Source: JBLNDJ01 sp050261515 (lineage in GTDB: Bacteria > Acidobacteriota > Terriglobia > Bryobacterales > Bryobacteraceae). Taken from it: 64,000 nucleotides of DNA. The stretch spans positions 62,001 through 126,000 of the forward strand of contig JBLNDJ010000018.1 of the NCBI GenBank assembly GCA_050261515.1. Reading direction: 5' to 3'. Positions 34,590 through 42,487 of the stretch are shown here, piece after piece. Below the pieces are notes generated by a model. It searched no databases. It had not been told where the DNA came from and saw nothing but the letters and a program-made list of their open reading frames with translations. Position 1 is the first letter of the stretch, and every line of letters begins with the position of its first letter. A program made the position numbers and the translations under genes.

Positions 34590-34859
34590 TCGATCCGAAC
34601 TCCTTGCTTGTTGCCCGCCGGGATTGCCCCAGCGGAACCGACGAACCATCCCGGCGGCATTCCCCGCGGCCGGAAGCGACTGCAAGCTGAAGAATTTGAC
34701 ATTCAGCGATTAACATTCTCTCATAAACAGGATCTGTGCGGGTATCGCTCCCCGCAGTAGTGGGTGAATCTCCCCTTTCTTCCAGGCTCGCCCTGCCCGA
34801 TTGGCCGGTGTGCGCGCGTGCTCGGCCGAGGCATCCTCGGATCAGGGGAGGAAACGGGA

Positions 34860-35771
34860 ATGGAACATTCTCTGGCCGCTTTGTCGAGTGAGCTGGCGGC
34901 GGCGGTCGAGCGGGCCGGACGGTCCGTGGTCGCTGTGAACGGCCGCGACCATCGCTCATCGAGCGGCATACACTGGGCGCCCGGCGTCATCGTGACGGCC
35001 GAGCACACGCTCCGCCGCGACGAAGGAATCACGCTCACGCTGCCGGATGGCGACGGCGTCTCAGCGGCGCTCGCGGGGCGCGACGCCGGAACCGATCTCG
35101 CGGTGCTGCGCGCGGAGCTTCCCAAGCTGCCGGTGGCCGAGCGCAGCGACACCGGATTCAAGCCGGGCAGCATCGCGCTCGCCATCGGCCGCGGAAGCGA
35201 AACCGGCGTCGTCGCGTCGATGGGCGTCGTCAGCGCGGTCGCGGGCGCGTGGCGCACATGGCGCGGCGGGCTCGTCGATTCCTACGTGCGCCTCGATGTC
35301 ACGATGTATCCCGGAGTCTCGGGCGGAGCCGTCGCCGATGCCGGCGGGCGCCTCACGGGCCTCGCTACCGGCGCTCTCTCGCGCGTGGCCGGCGTCGCGA
35401 TTCCGCTTGCGACCATCGAGCGCGTCGCGGCCGAACTGCTCGCCAAGGGGCGCGTCACGCGCGGCTACCTCGGCGTGGGTCTGCAACCCGTCGAACTGCC
35501 CGAGCATCTCTGCAACAGGCTGAAACTAGCAGGGGCCGGCGGCCTCATCGTCCTCACGGTTGAGCCGTCCGCGCCCGCGGGCGAAGCGGGCGTGCTGATC
35601 GGCGACATCCTCGTCGCGCTCGACGGCAAGCCGGTCTCGGATACCGATCACGTGCAGGCGGCGCTCGGCTCCGAAGCGGTGGGGCGGGAAGTAAAGGCCA
35701 CGCTCATCCGTGGCGGGGAACTGGCGCAACTGAACATTGCGGTGCGCGAGCGCCCGCGGAAAGGAGATTGA
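34860..35771 (+). CDS. HtrA-like serine protease with PDZ domain, no signal peptide
   Basis: The 303-residue protein is a trypsin-fold protease of the DegP/HtrA type followed by one PDZ domain. The catalytic triad is visible: His in VIVTAEH, Asp in GTDLAVLR and Ser in PGVSGGAV. The PDZ domain includes GYLGVGLQPV and GEAGVLIGDILVALDG. The start ATG 34860 has GGAGG upstream (seven to eight bases). The N-terminus MEHSLAALSSELAAAVERAG is a helix without signal peptide or TM segment, unlike classical HtrA, suggesting cytoplasmic location. It precedes a second HtrA-like gene by three bases. Confidence 0.82.
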   Translation: MEHSLAALSSELAAAVERAGRSVVAVNGRDHRSSSGIHWAPGVIVTAEHTLRRDEGITLTLPDGDGVSAALAGRDAGTDLAVLRAELPKLPVAERSDTGFKPGSIALAIGRGSETGVVASMGVVSAVAGAWRTWRGGLVDSYVRLDVTMYPGVSGGAVADAGGRLTGLATGALSRVAGVAIPLATIERVAAELLAKGRVTRGYLGVGLQPVELPEHLCNRLKLAGAGGLIVLTVEPSAPAGEAGVLIGDILVALDGKPVSDTDHVQAALGSEAVGREVKATLIRGGELAQLNIAVRERPRKGD

Positions 35772-35774
35772 CCG

Positions 35775-36620
35775 GTGCAAGGCTTCGGAGAAATCGCGGA
35801 AAAACTCAGGCGCTCGACCGTACACCTGCGCATTGGCGCGGGAACCGGCTCGGGCGTGATCTGGAACGCGGACGGCCTCATCGTCACCAACGCGCACGTC
35901 GCGCGAGCGGACCGCGCCGTGGTCGAACTGTGGGACGGCCGGCATTTCACGGCGGCGCTCGAGGAGCGCGACACGCGCCGCGATCTGGCGAGCCTGCGCA
36001 TCGAGAATGCAGGCGGGCTCGCCGCCGCTACGCCCGGAGATTCGAGCGCGCTGCGGCCGGGCGAGCTCGTCATCGCCGTAGGCAATCCGCTCGGCTTCAC
36101 CGGCGCGCTCAGCACCGGGGTGGTGCATGCGCTCGGCCCTCTGCGCGGCGTGAGCGCGCGAACCTGGGTGCAGGCCGATGTGCGGCTGCTGCCCGGCAAC
36201 TCGGGCGGCCCGCTTGCCGATGCGCGCGGCCGCGTAATCGGCATCAACACGATGATCGCCGGGCGCCTCGCGCTCGCCGTCCCCAGCAACACCGTGGCGG
36301 AATTCCTGCGCCGCGGCGCATCGGGTGTGCAACTCGGCGTCGTGATCCAGCCCGTGCCGGTTGATTTCGAAGGCGGGCGGCTCGGGTTGCTGGTTCTCAA
36401 AATTGTGCCGGGCAGCGCGGCGGCCGCGGCTTCGCTGCTTCCCGGCGACCTGCTGCTCGGCCTCGCCGGCCGCGCCTTCCGCGCGCCGGACGATCTTGCC
36501 GAAGCGCTCGAAGCATCGGGCGGCGGCGTGCTGGCGCTCGACTTCCTGCGCGGCGATCGCTCCACGGTCCGCCACGTCACCGTAAGGCTCGAGCCGGCCA
36601 GGGCGGCGGTCGCGGCGTGA
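35775..36620 (+). CDS. Second HtrA-like serine protease with PDZ domain, no signal peptide
   Basis: The 281-residue protein repeats the layout of its upstream neighbour. The triad is His in LIVTNAHV, Asp in RRDLASLRI and Ser in LPGNSGGPLAD. The PDZ-like region includes GVQLGVVIQPV, SAAAAASLLPGDLLLGLAG and GGGVLALDFLRGD. The start is GTG 35775. No signal peptide or anchor is seen. The stop overlaps the LuxR-type gene by four bases (GTGA), so all three are one operon. Confidence 0.82.
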   Translation: MQGFGEIAEKLRRSTVHLRIGAGTGSGVIWNADGLIVTNAHVARADRAVVELWDGRHFTAALEERDTRRDLASLRIENAGGLAAATPGDSSALRPGELVIAVGNPLGFTGALSTGVVHALGPLRGVSARTWVQADVRLLPGNSGGPLADARGRVIGINTMIAGRLALAVPSNTVAEFLRRGASGVQLGVVIQPVPVDFEGGRLGLLVLKIVPGSAAAAASLLPGDLLLGLAGRAFRAPDDLAEALEASGGGVLALDFLRGDRSTVRHVTVRLEPARAAVAA

Positions 36621-37177
36621 TCCGCGTCGCGGTAGTGGCGGAATCCGCCGTCGTGCGCGCGGGCATCGAGACGCTGCTCCGCGCGCACGGCAATTTCGAG
36701 CTCGTCGAATCGCATCCGGACGTCGTCGTCCATGCCGGAGACGAGCCCGTGCTCGAAACGTCCGCTCCTACCGTGATCCTCACCGAAACCCGAGACCCCG
36801 AATGGACGCGCGACGCGCTCCGCCTGGGAGCGCGCGCCGTCCTGCCGCGCGACGCCTCGCAAGAGGAGATCGTGGCGGCGGTCGAGGCCGCGGCGGCGGG
36901 TCTGGTCGCGCTCGATCCCGCAAGCCTCGACGCGCTCGCCGGCGCAGCGCCGCGCGCGGCGTTGGCCGCCGATCCCGTCGAGCCCCTCACGCCCCGCGAA
37001 ATCGAGGTGCTGCGCATGTTAGCCGAAGGCGAAGGCAACAAAACGATCGCCTGGAAACTCGGCATCTCCGACCACACCGTGAAATTCCACGTGGCTTCGA
37101 TCATGGCCAAGCTGCGCGCCTCGAGCCGCACCGAGGCCGTGACGATCGGGATCCGCCGCGGCCTGATCCTGCTATAG
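36617..37177 (+). CDS. LuxR-family transcriptional regulator with degenerate receiver
   Basis: The 186-residue protein has a NarL/FixJ-type HTH at its C-terminus: LTPREIEVLRMLAEGEGNKTIAWKLGISDHTVKFHV, shown here by LTPREIEVLRML and ISDHTVKFHVASIMAKL. The N-terminal half has the shape of a receiver (VRAGIETLLRAHGNFELVE, then RLGARAVLPRDASQEEIVAAVEAA), but the acidic pair is missing (start IRVAVVAESAVV). The expected phospho-Asp segment has been shortened to PDVVVHAGDE. It is likely phosphorylation-independent. It overlaps the second protease gene, so it may regulate the protease operon. The 3' end overlaps the convergent amidohydrolase by six bases. Confidence 0.82.
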   Translation: MIRVAVVAESAVVRAGIETLLRAHGNFELVESHPDVVVHAGDEPVLETSAPTVILTETRDPEWTRDALRLGARAVLPRDASQEEIVAAVEAAAAGLVALDPASLDALAGAAPRAALAADPVEPLTPREIEVLRMLAEGEGNKTIAWKLGISDHTVKFHVASIMAKLRASSRTEAVTIGIRRGLILL

Positions 37178-38371
37178 GGTGTTCGCGCCGGGCACACGCC
37201 CGCGCCGATATCCCGCTATGACGCGGCCGTCGCGCAGCGTGTAGGCCACGTTCGCGAAGTCCTCGCCGCGGAACACCGTGATGTCCGCCGTGTATCCCGG
37301 CGCGATGCGGCCGAGCCGCGCCGCATCGCCGAAACGCGCGGCCGGAGCCGTGGTGAGCGCGGCGAGAATCTGCCGGAAGCTCATCCCGGCTTCGCGCATG
37401 AACGCGTACTCGTCGCGCGTGTCGTAATCGCCCATGTAGCCCACGTCGGTCCCAAACAGCACCTCGCCGCCGGCGCCATTCCACGCGCGAAGCTGAGCGA
37501 TGCCGGCCTGAAGGAATTCCGCGGCGACGGAGTCGCGATCGTGCCGCAGCTCGTACTTCCACAACTTGAGCGTGGGGATCACGGCGATGCGCTTCGACTT
37601 CATCCGCGCGAGCAGAGCCGTGTCCCATATGCCCGCTTGCGGCGCGGTATGGACGAGCACATCGACGCCCGCGTCCACCGAGTTTTCGAGCCCTTGCCGG
37701 TTCGACGGATGCGCGAGCGCCGGCTTCCCGCGCCCGTGCGCCGCCGCAACGAGCGCCTTGACGGCATCGGGAGGAATCGTGAGCACAGGAGGCAGCCACG
37801 TCGCGGCATAGATCTTGATGCCGTCCACGCCCTCGTCGAGCAGCTTGTTCGCCACCGCGCTCGCCTGCTGCGCATCGGATACCTCGGGCGCATCCCACAG
37901 CATGCCGCCCATCGCCATGACGACCGGCTTCAGGAACGCGCCGCCTTTGGGCAGAACGATCTCGCCCGTAGTGCGAATTCTGGGCCCGGCCACCTGGCCC
38001 GATTCCACGCGGGCGCGAATCGCGCGCGTGTTCTCGAAGGGCGACCCCGTGTCGAAGACGCTCGTGAAGCCGTACCGCGTAAGCATGGCTTCGAGCTGCG
38101 CGGCCAGTTCCGGCGCCGGTATCCGCGCCGCATCCTGCCACTTCCGCTCCATGAAGTGGACGTGGCTGTTCCAGAACCCGGCCGTGACGGTCATGCCGCT
38201 GCAATCGAGGACCCGCGCGCCGGGCGGCACGCGAACGCCGGCCCGCGGGCCGGCAGCGGTGATCTTCCCGCCTTCAATCAGAACGACGCCGTCGCGAATC
38301 GGAGGCGAGGCCGGATCCGGATAGACCGTTCCGCCGGCCAGCGCGAGGATCAGGACAGCGGCGGGGTTCAT
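37172..38371 (-). CDS. Secreted amidohydrolase (imidazolonepropionase-like family)
   Basis: The 399-residue metal-dependent hydrolase has the HxH motif in NSHVHFMERKW, a likely bridging region GVDGIKIYAATWLPP, a second His cluster ALAHPSNRQG, VLVHTAPQAG, and the late Asp in LFGTDVGYMGDYDT. The N-terminus MNPAAVLILALAGGTV is hydrophobic and may be a signal peptide. Substrate cannot be named. It lies upstream of nothing on its strand but is two bases from the TIM-barrel gene, which precedes it in the minus-strand operon. Confidence 0.85.
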   Translation of the reverse strand: MNPAAVLILALAGGTVYPDPASPPIRDGVVLIEGGKITAAGPRAGVRVPPGARVLDCSGMTVTAGFWNSHVHFMERKWQDAARIPAPELAAQLEAMLTRYGFTSVFDTGSPFENTRAIRARVESGQVAGPRIRTTGEIVLPKGGAFLKPVVMAMGGMLWDAPEVSDAQQASAVANKLLDEGVDGIKIYAATWLPPVLTIPPDAVKALVAAAHGRGKPALAHPSNRQGLENSVDAGVDVLVHTAPQAGIWDTALLARMKSKRIAVIPTLKLWKYELRHDRDSVAAEFLQAGIAQLRAWNGAGGEVLFGTDVGYMGDYDTRDEYAFMREAGMSFRQILAALTTAPAARFGDAARLGRIAPGYTADITVFRGEDFANVAYTLRDGRVIAGYRRGRVPGANTL

Positions 38372-38372
38372 A

Positions 38373-39269
38373 TCAAGCCGCCGCGCTCTCCGCCAGCAGC
38401 CCTTTCACGTATTTCAGGCTGGGCTCGACCAGTTCCCACGCCCCCGGCCAGAAGCACAAATCGATGCACCACCACTCGATCCCCTCCACGGCCGCGAGCT
38501 TCGGCGCGAGCGCTTTGAAGTCCACGAGACCCTCGCCGAACGGCCGGTGCGTGCTGGTCTCATCGTTGTGCAGCGTGCCGTCGGAATCGATCAGGTGTAT
38601 GTGGCCGATGCGCCCCTCGAGCATCTGCAAGAATTGCGCGACCCCGCCCGCAAGCGTTTCGTTGACGCCGTGCTGCCGCGCCCCGGCTACGCCGCACATA
38701 TAGGCATGCGACGTGTCGAACAGCACGTCGAAGTTGGCGTGCCCCACGCGCTCGTGCATGGCGACGACCTCGGACGGCTTGTTGAACGCGAAACCCGGTT
38801 CGAACTCCCACACCAGGCGTATGCCCGCCTCGGCGGCGACGGCCGCCGCGCTGCGCCACAGGTCCGCCACGCGAGCGAACGTTGCGTCGTATTCGGCATC
38901 CGGAATCGCGTCCGGCCCCGCGATCGTATCCACGCGGATCGCCGGGCTCCCGATATCGACGCACAGATCCACGTTGCGCCGGAACAGGTCGAGATACTTC
39001 CGCGTGTTGCCCCTGACCACGGGATTCGCCGCCCCCAGGTCCGCCGCGTAGCCCGAAACGCCGAGGCCGTTGTCAGCCAGCAGCGATGCCACCTCTCGAC
39101 GCGACTCTTCGGTCGGGTAGGCGTCGGGGGTGATGTGCGGCGGAAACCCGGCCACCTCGACCCCGTCGTAGCCCGCCTTCGCCAGCCGCTCCACCACCTC
39201 GCGGAACGGCACCGGATTGTTCGTGTACGGGCCGAATACGAAGGTCCAGCTTCCGAGCGAAACTTTCAT
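38373..39269 (-). CDS. Sugar phosphate isomerase/epimerase (AP-endonuclease-2 TIM barrel)
   Basis: The 298-residue TIM-barrel protein belongs to the IolE/xylose-isomerase-like superfamily. Typical positions include KAGYDGVEVAGFPPH, IRLVWEFEPGFAFN (Glu metal ligand), NFDVLFDTSHAYM (Asp, His), RIGHIHLIDSDGTLHND and WWCIDLCFWPGAWE. Such proteins isomerise or epimerise keto-sugars or inositol derivatives. The start overlaps the upstream Gfo/Idh/MocA gene by four bases, a pairing usual in carbohydrate catabolic operons. Confidence 0.85.
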   Translation of the reverse strand: MKVSLGSWTFVFGPYTNNPVPFREVVERLAKAGYDGVEVAGFPPHITPDAYPTEESRREVASLLADNGLGVSGYAADLGAANPVVRGNTRKYLDLFRRNVDLCVDIGSPAIRVDTIAGPDAIPDAEYDATFARVADLWRSAAAVAAEAGIRLVWEFEPGFAFNKPSEVVAMHERVGHANFDVLFDTSHAYMCGVAGARQHGVNETLAGGVAQFLQMLEGRIGHIHLIDSDGTLHNDETSTHRPFGEGLVDFKALAPKLAAVEGIEWWCIDLCFWPGAWELVEPSLKYVKGLLAESAAA

Positions 39270-40396
39270 GGCTTCTCCACCTTAACCCAACTGTTGCGGG
39301 CGCACGATTCGAGCACGGCATCGAGCACGAGCTGGCACTTCAGGCCGTCGTCGAAATCCGGCTTCATCGGCCTGGCGGCAGAGATCGCGTTCAGCAAATC
39401 CGCTGCCTGGTTCACGAACGTGTGCTCGTAGCCGATCGCGCACCCGGGCACCCACCAGTTCTTCATGTAGGGGTGGCACTCTTCCCACACCGGCATCTCG
39501 CGCCATCCCTGCACGTGTTTGGACTCGCGCGAATCGAAATACCACAACCGGCTCATGTCTTCGAGATCGAAATACAGGCTGCCGTACTCGCCGTTGATCT
39601 CGAACGTATTGCCGTTCTTGCGGCCGTTGGCGAAGCGCGTCGCTTCGAAATGCCCGATGGCCCCTCCCGCGTACCTGGCGACGAAGATTGCCGCGTCCTC
39701 GATCTCGACCGGCTTCCGCGGGCCGCCGTCCGGCTGCTCGCGCTCATTGACGAAGATGCGGCTCGTCCCGGCGACCGATTCGATCTCGCCCGCCAGGTAG
39801 TTCGACAGATCGACGATGTGCGACAGCAGGTCGCCCGTAACGCCCGATCCGGCGACGTCTTTGTCCATCCGCCACACGAGCGGGATGGAAGGGTCGAGCG
39901 TCCAATCCTGCAAATACAGCGCGCGGAAGTGATACACCTTACCGATACGCCCCTCATCGATCAGTTGCCGCGCGAACGCCACCGCGGGCACACGCCGGTA
40001 ATTGAACCATACCGTATTCAACCGCCGCGCCTTGCGCGCCGCCTCGGCCATCGACCGCGCCTCGGCGCCATTCATCGCGAGCGGCTTTTCGCAGGCGACG
40101 ATCTTACCGGCCTCGATCGCGGCGAGCGCAATTTCCGAGTGTGTATTATTCGGCGAGCAGATATCGACCACCCCGACCTCGGGATCGTCGATCACCCGCC
40201 GCCAGTCGGAAACGGCTTCTTCCCACCCCCACCGCGCGGCGAACTTCTCCACCTTGGCGGCGTCGCGCCCGCAGACCACTTTGAGGCGAGGCTTCACCGG
40301 CGGGTCGAAGAAATACCCCGCCTGCCGGTAGGCGTTCGTGTGCGCCTTGCCCATGAACTTATACCCGATCATCCCGATGCCGATTGCGTCGCCCAT
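39266..40396 (-). CDS. Gfo/Idh/MocA family oxidoreductase
   Basis: The 376-residue NAD(P)-dependent sugar dehydrogenase has the Rossmann motif GIGMIGYKFMGKAHTNAY, given as GIGMIGYKFMG, then CSPNNTHSEIALAAIEAGK and the catalytic-type ACEKPLAMN. A C-terminal substrate domain contains GDLLSHIVDLSNYL and YEHTFVNQAADLLNAI. ATG 40396 is chosen since the Rossmann fold starts five residues later. It lies in an operon with the TIM-barrel epimerase and amidohydrolase and is divergent from the ATPase/DUF4276 pair. Confidence 0.9.
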   Translation of the reverse strand: MGDAIGIGMIGYKFMGKAHTNAYRQAGYFFDPPVKPRLKVVCGRDAAKVEKFAARWGWEEAVSDWRRVIDDPEVGVVDICSPNNTHSEIALAAIEAGKIVACEKPLAMNGAEARSMAEAARKARRLNTVWFNYRRVPAVAFARQLIDEGRIGKVYHFRALYLQDWTLDPSIPLVWRMDKDVAGSGVTGDLLSHIVDLSNYLAGEIESVAGTSRIFVNEREQPDGGPRKPVEIEDAAIFVARYAGGAIGHFEATRFANGRKNGNTFEINGEYGSLYFDLEDMSRLWYFDSRESKHVQGWREMPVWEECHPYMKNWWVPGCAIGYEHTFVNQAADLLNAISAARPMKPDFDDGLKCQLVLDAVLESCARNSWVKVEKP

Positions 40397-40487
40397 AGCT
40401 CCATACGGGGATATAACATCGGGCTGCCTGAGCGCAAGTTGTGCCAGCCCACAGGACGCCATCCGTTACAATGGGGGGCGGCCGATC

Positions 40488-41699
40488 ATGAGTTCTACGC
40501 TCCTGTCGAGAGTCCGTCTCAAGAACTACAAGAGCATCGCGGCTTGTGACGTAAGTCTGGGGCCGCTGACTTTCCTGGTGGGTCCGAACGGAGCCGGCAA
40601 GAGCAACTTCTTGGACGCCCTCCGCTTCGTAACGGATTCGCTCCGCACCTCGCTTGAACACGCGCTTCGCGAACGCAGCGGCATCAACGAAGTGCGCCGG
40701 CGGTCGGGCGGACACCCCAACCACTTCGGGCTGCGCCTCGATTTCTCGCTCCCTGGCGGCGCTGGCGGCCACTATGCGTTCCAGATCGGGGCCCGTCCGC
40801 AAGGCGGCTTCGAGGTACAAGACGAAGAATGCATTTTCCATACGCCTGGATCTTTGGGCGCGCATTTCTTTCGCGTGAAGTCTGGTTCGGTTGTGGAAGC
40901 GAGCGAGCAGGGGCCTGCGGCGTCCTTCGACCGGCTCTACCTGGTCAGCGCCTCAGGACTCCCTACGTTCCGGCCCGTGTATGAGGCTCTGTCGCGGATG
41001 GGGTTCTATAGCCTGAACCCAGACCGCATCCGCGACCTACAGTCGCCTGACGCCGGAGAGCTCCTCGCGCGAGACGGCAACAACATTACCAGCGTATTGG
41101 CCCGAATGGAGAAGCACAGCCAGCTTCGGAAGGAGAGGATCGAGCAATATCTGTCCAAAGTCGTTCCCGGCGTTCGCGGCGTGGACGTTAAAGTAGTTGG
41201 CCCCAAGGAGACACTGGAGTTCCGGCAGGACGTTGCGGGTTCCAAGGCGCCTTGGCGGTTCCTCGCATCGAACATGTCGGACGGCACGGTTCGCGCTCTG
41301 GGAGTTCTCGTGGCTCTGTTTCAGGGAGGCAACGGCAGCGGCGCGCCGGTGCCGCTAGTGGGTGTCGAGGAGCCTGAAATCGCGCTCCATCCCGCCGCCA
41401 CCGGATTGTTGCTCGACGGCCTGAAGGAGGCCAGCCGGTCTACGCAGGTGCTGGTAACCAGCCATAGCCCTGATCTCCTGGACAACGAAAAGTTGGATCC
41501 GGATTCGATTCTCGCGGTTTACGCCGAGGCGGGCTCCACCCACATCGCGCCTTTGAACGAAGCTGGGCGCACCGCCCTTCTTCAGCGGCTATCCACGCCA
41601 GGCGAACTGCTAAGGATGGATTACTTGCGTCCCGATCCCGAAAAGTCTCCTGAGAAGATCGATAAGCAGATGCGGCTCTTCGACAAAGAAGGCTGCTGA
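40488..41699 (+). CDS. SMC/ABC-type AAA ATPase (AAA_21), candidate defence component
   Basis: The 403-residue ATPase has Walker A VGPNGAGKSN (about 31-40) inside an SMC-like N-terminus (RLKNYKSI...LGPLTFLVG), an ABC-signature-like NMSDGTVRALG (about 262-271), Walker B LVGVEEPEIALHP (about 290-302) and an H-loop VTSHSPDLL (His about 326). There is no fused nuclease domain. The next gene overlaps by one base (TGATG) and encodes a TOPRIM-like DUF4276 protein, so the two probably work together, like the ATPase and TOPRIM parts of OLD-family nucleases. One sampled 60-base line (41101-41160) has 33 G/C, while a line from a flanking gene (40201-40260) has 41, hinting at transfer. Function is inferred. 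Confidence 0.82.
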   Translation: MSSTLLSRVRLKNYKSIAACDVSLGPLTFLVGPNGAGKSNFLDALRFVTDSLRTSLEHALRERSGINEVRRRSGGHPNHFGLRLDFSLPGGAGGHYAFQIGARPQGGFEVQDEECIFHTPGSLGAHFFRVKSGSVVEASEQGPAASFDRLYLVSASGLPTFRPVYEALSRMGFYSLNPDRIRDLQSPDAGELLARDGNNITSVLARMEKHSQLRKERIEQYLSKVVPGVRGVDVKVVGPKETLEFRQDVAGSKAPWRFLASNMSDGTVRALGVLVALFQGGNGSGAPVPLVGVEEPEIALHPAATGLLLDGLKEASRSTQVLVTSHSPDLLDNEKLDPDSILAVYAEAGSTHIAPLNEAGRTALLQRLSTPGELLRMDYLRPDPEKSPEKIDKQMRLFDKEGC

Positions 41700-42313
41700 T
41701 GCTGGTGCAAATTGGGTTTGTGGTGGAAGGTCATGGGGAAACCGAGTCGGTTCCCTGCCTGCTTCGCCGAATCGCTCAGGCCTTTGACCCTTCGCTTGAG
41801 GTTGTTATTCCGCGTCCAATCCGAGTAACGAAGTCCAGGCTCCTGCAGCCCGGAGAACTGGAGCGGAAGGCACAAATGGCGGCGCTCAATACGGGCAACC
41901 GCGGCGGAATCCTGGTCGTCCTCGATAGCGACGACGATTGCCCGGCCCAACTTGGCCCCCAGTTATTGAGGAGGGTCCGGTCTGCGCGCTGCGATTTGCC
42001 TTCGGCGGTCGTGCTTGCCCAAAAGGAATTTGAATCCTGGTTCATCGCTGCCGCCGAATCCCTGCGCGGGAAACGCGGCCTGCCCACCGATCTAGAATCA
42101 CCCGAGCAGCCCGAACAGATCGCCGGAGCGAAGGAATGGCTGACCAAGCGGATTGCTCACGGGAGGGTGTACGCGCCAACCGTCGATCAGGCGTCCCTGA
42201 CAAGCGCATTGGACCTCAAGCTGGCGCGCCGTGCGGCATCCTTCGACAAGTGTTATCGGGATGTGATCCGCTTGCTGGAGGAGCTCAGGTCTTTGATCTT
42301 TCCACGATCATGA
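41699..42313 (+). CDS. DUF4276 (TOPRIM-like) protein, candidate nuclease partner
   Basis: The 204-residue protein has the TOPRIM-like acidic pattern: FVVEGHGETESV (Glu10-Gly11) at the first strand and ILVVLDSDDDCP (Asp76, Asp78, then Asp79-80) at the second. It also has the DUF4276-typical AQKEFESWFIAAAESL (about 107-122). It overlaps the ATPase gene by one base. Separate ATPase plus TOPRIM subunits form a plausible split relative of OLD/Gabija-like systems. No third gene follows; only a HigA-like relic. Enzymatic activity is inferred. Confidence 0.78.
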   Translation: MLVQIGFVVEGHGETESVPCLLRRIAQAFDPSLEVVIPRPIRVTKSRLLQPGELERKAQMAALNTGNRGGILVVLDSDDDCPAQLGPQLLRRVRSARCDLPSAVVLAQKEFESWFIAAAESLRGKRGLPTDLESPEQPEQIAGAKEWLTKRIAHGRVYAPTVDQASLTSALDLKLARRAASFDKCYRDVIRLLEELRSLIFPRS

Positions 42314-42337
42314 CACTGAGCAGTTGTTTCATCGTCA

Positions 42338-42487
42338 AACTTCGCGCCGTTGGGCGAGCATAGCCCACTCAACGCTCTGGCCCGGGCGCTTCGCGTTCCA
42401 GCAAATCATGTCTCGGGCATCGTGAACGAGAAGCGCGACACCGCCGCCGCGCAAATCGACAGGGAAGTCCTTCCGCGTGCGAGTTAG
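42338..42487 (+). pseudogene. Relic of a HigA-type antitoxin (XRE helix-turn-helix)
   Basis: A frame opening after TGA 42317-42319 and ending at TAG 42485-42487 reads NFAPLGEHSPLNALARAL, then RVPANHVSGIVNEKRD. It closely resembles the helix-turn-helix of HigA/VapI antitoxins (consensus like 'PLGLSQNALARALGVPANRI..IVNGKR'). There is no upstream start codon except TTG 42350, the N-terminal part is missing, and the sequence after KRD diverges. No HigB toxin frame is left. It overlaps the 3' end of the aldo-keto reductase gene by four bases. Confidence 0.6.
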
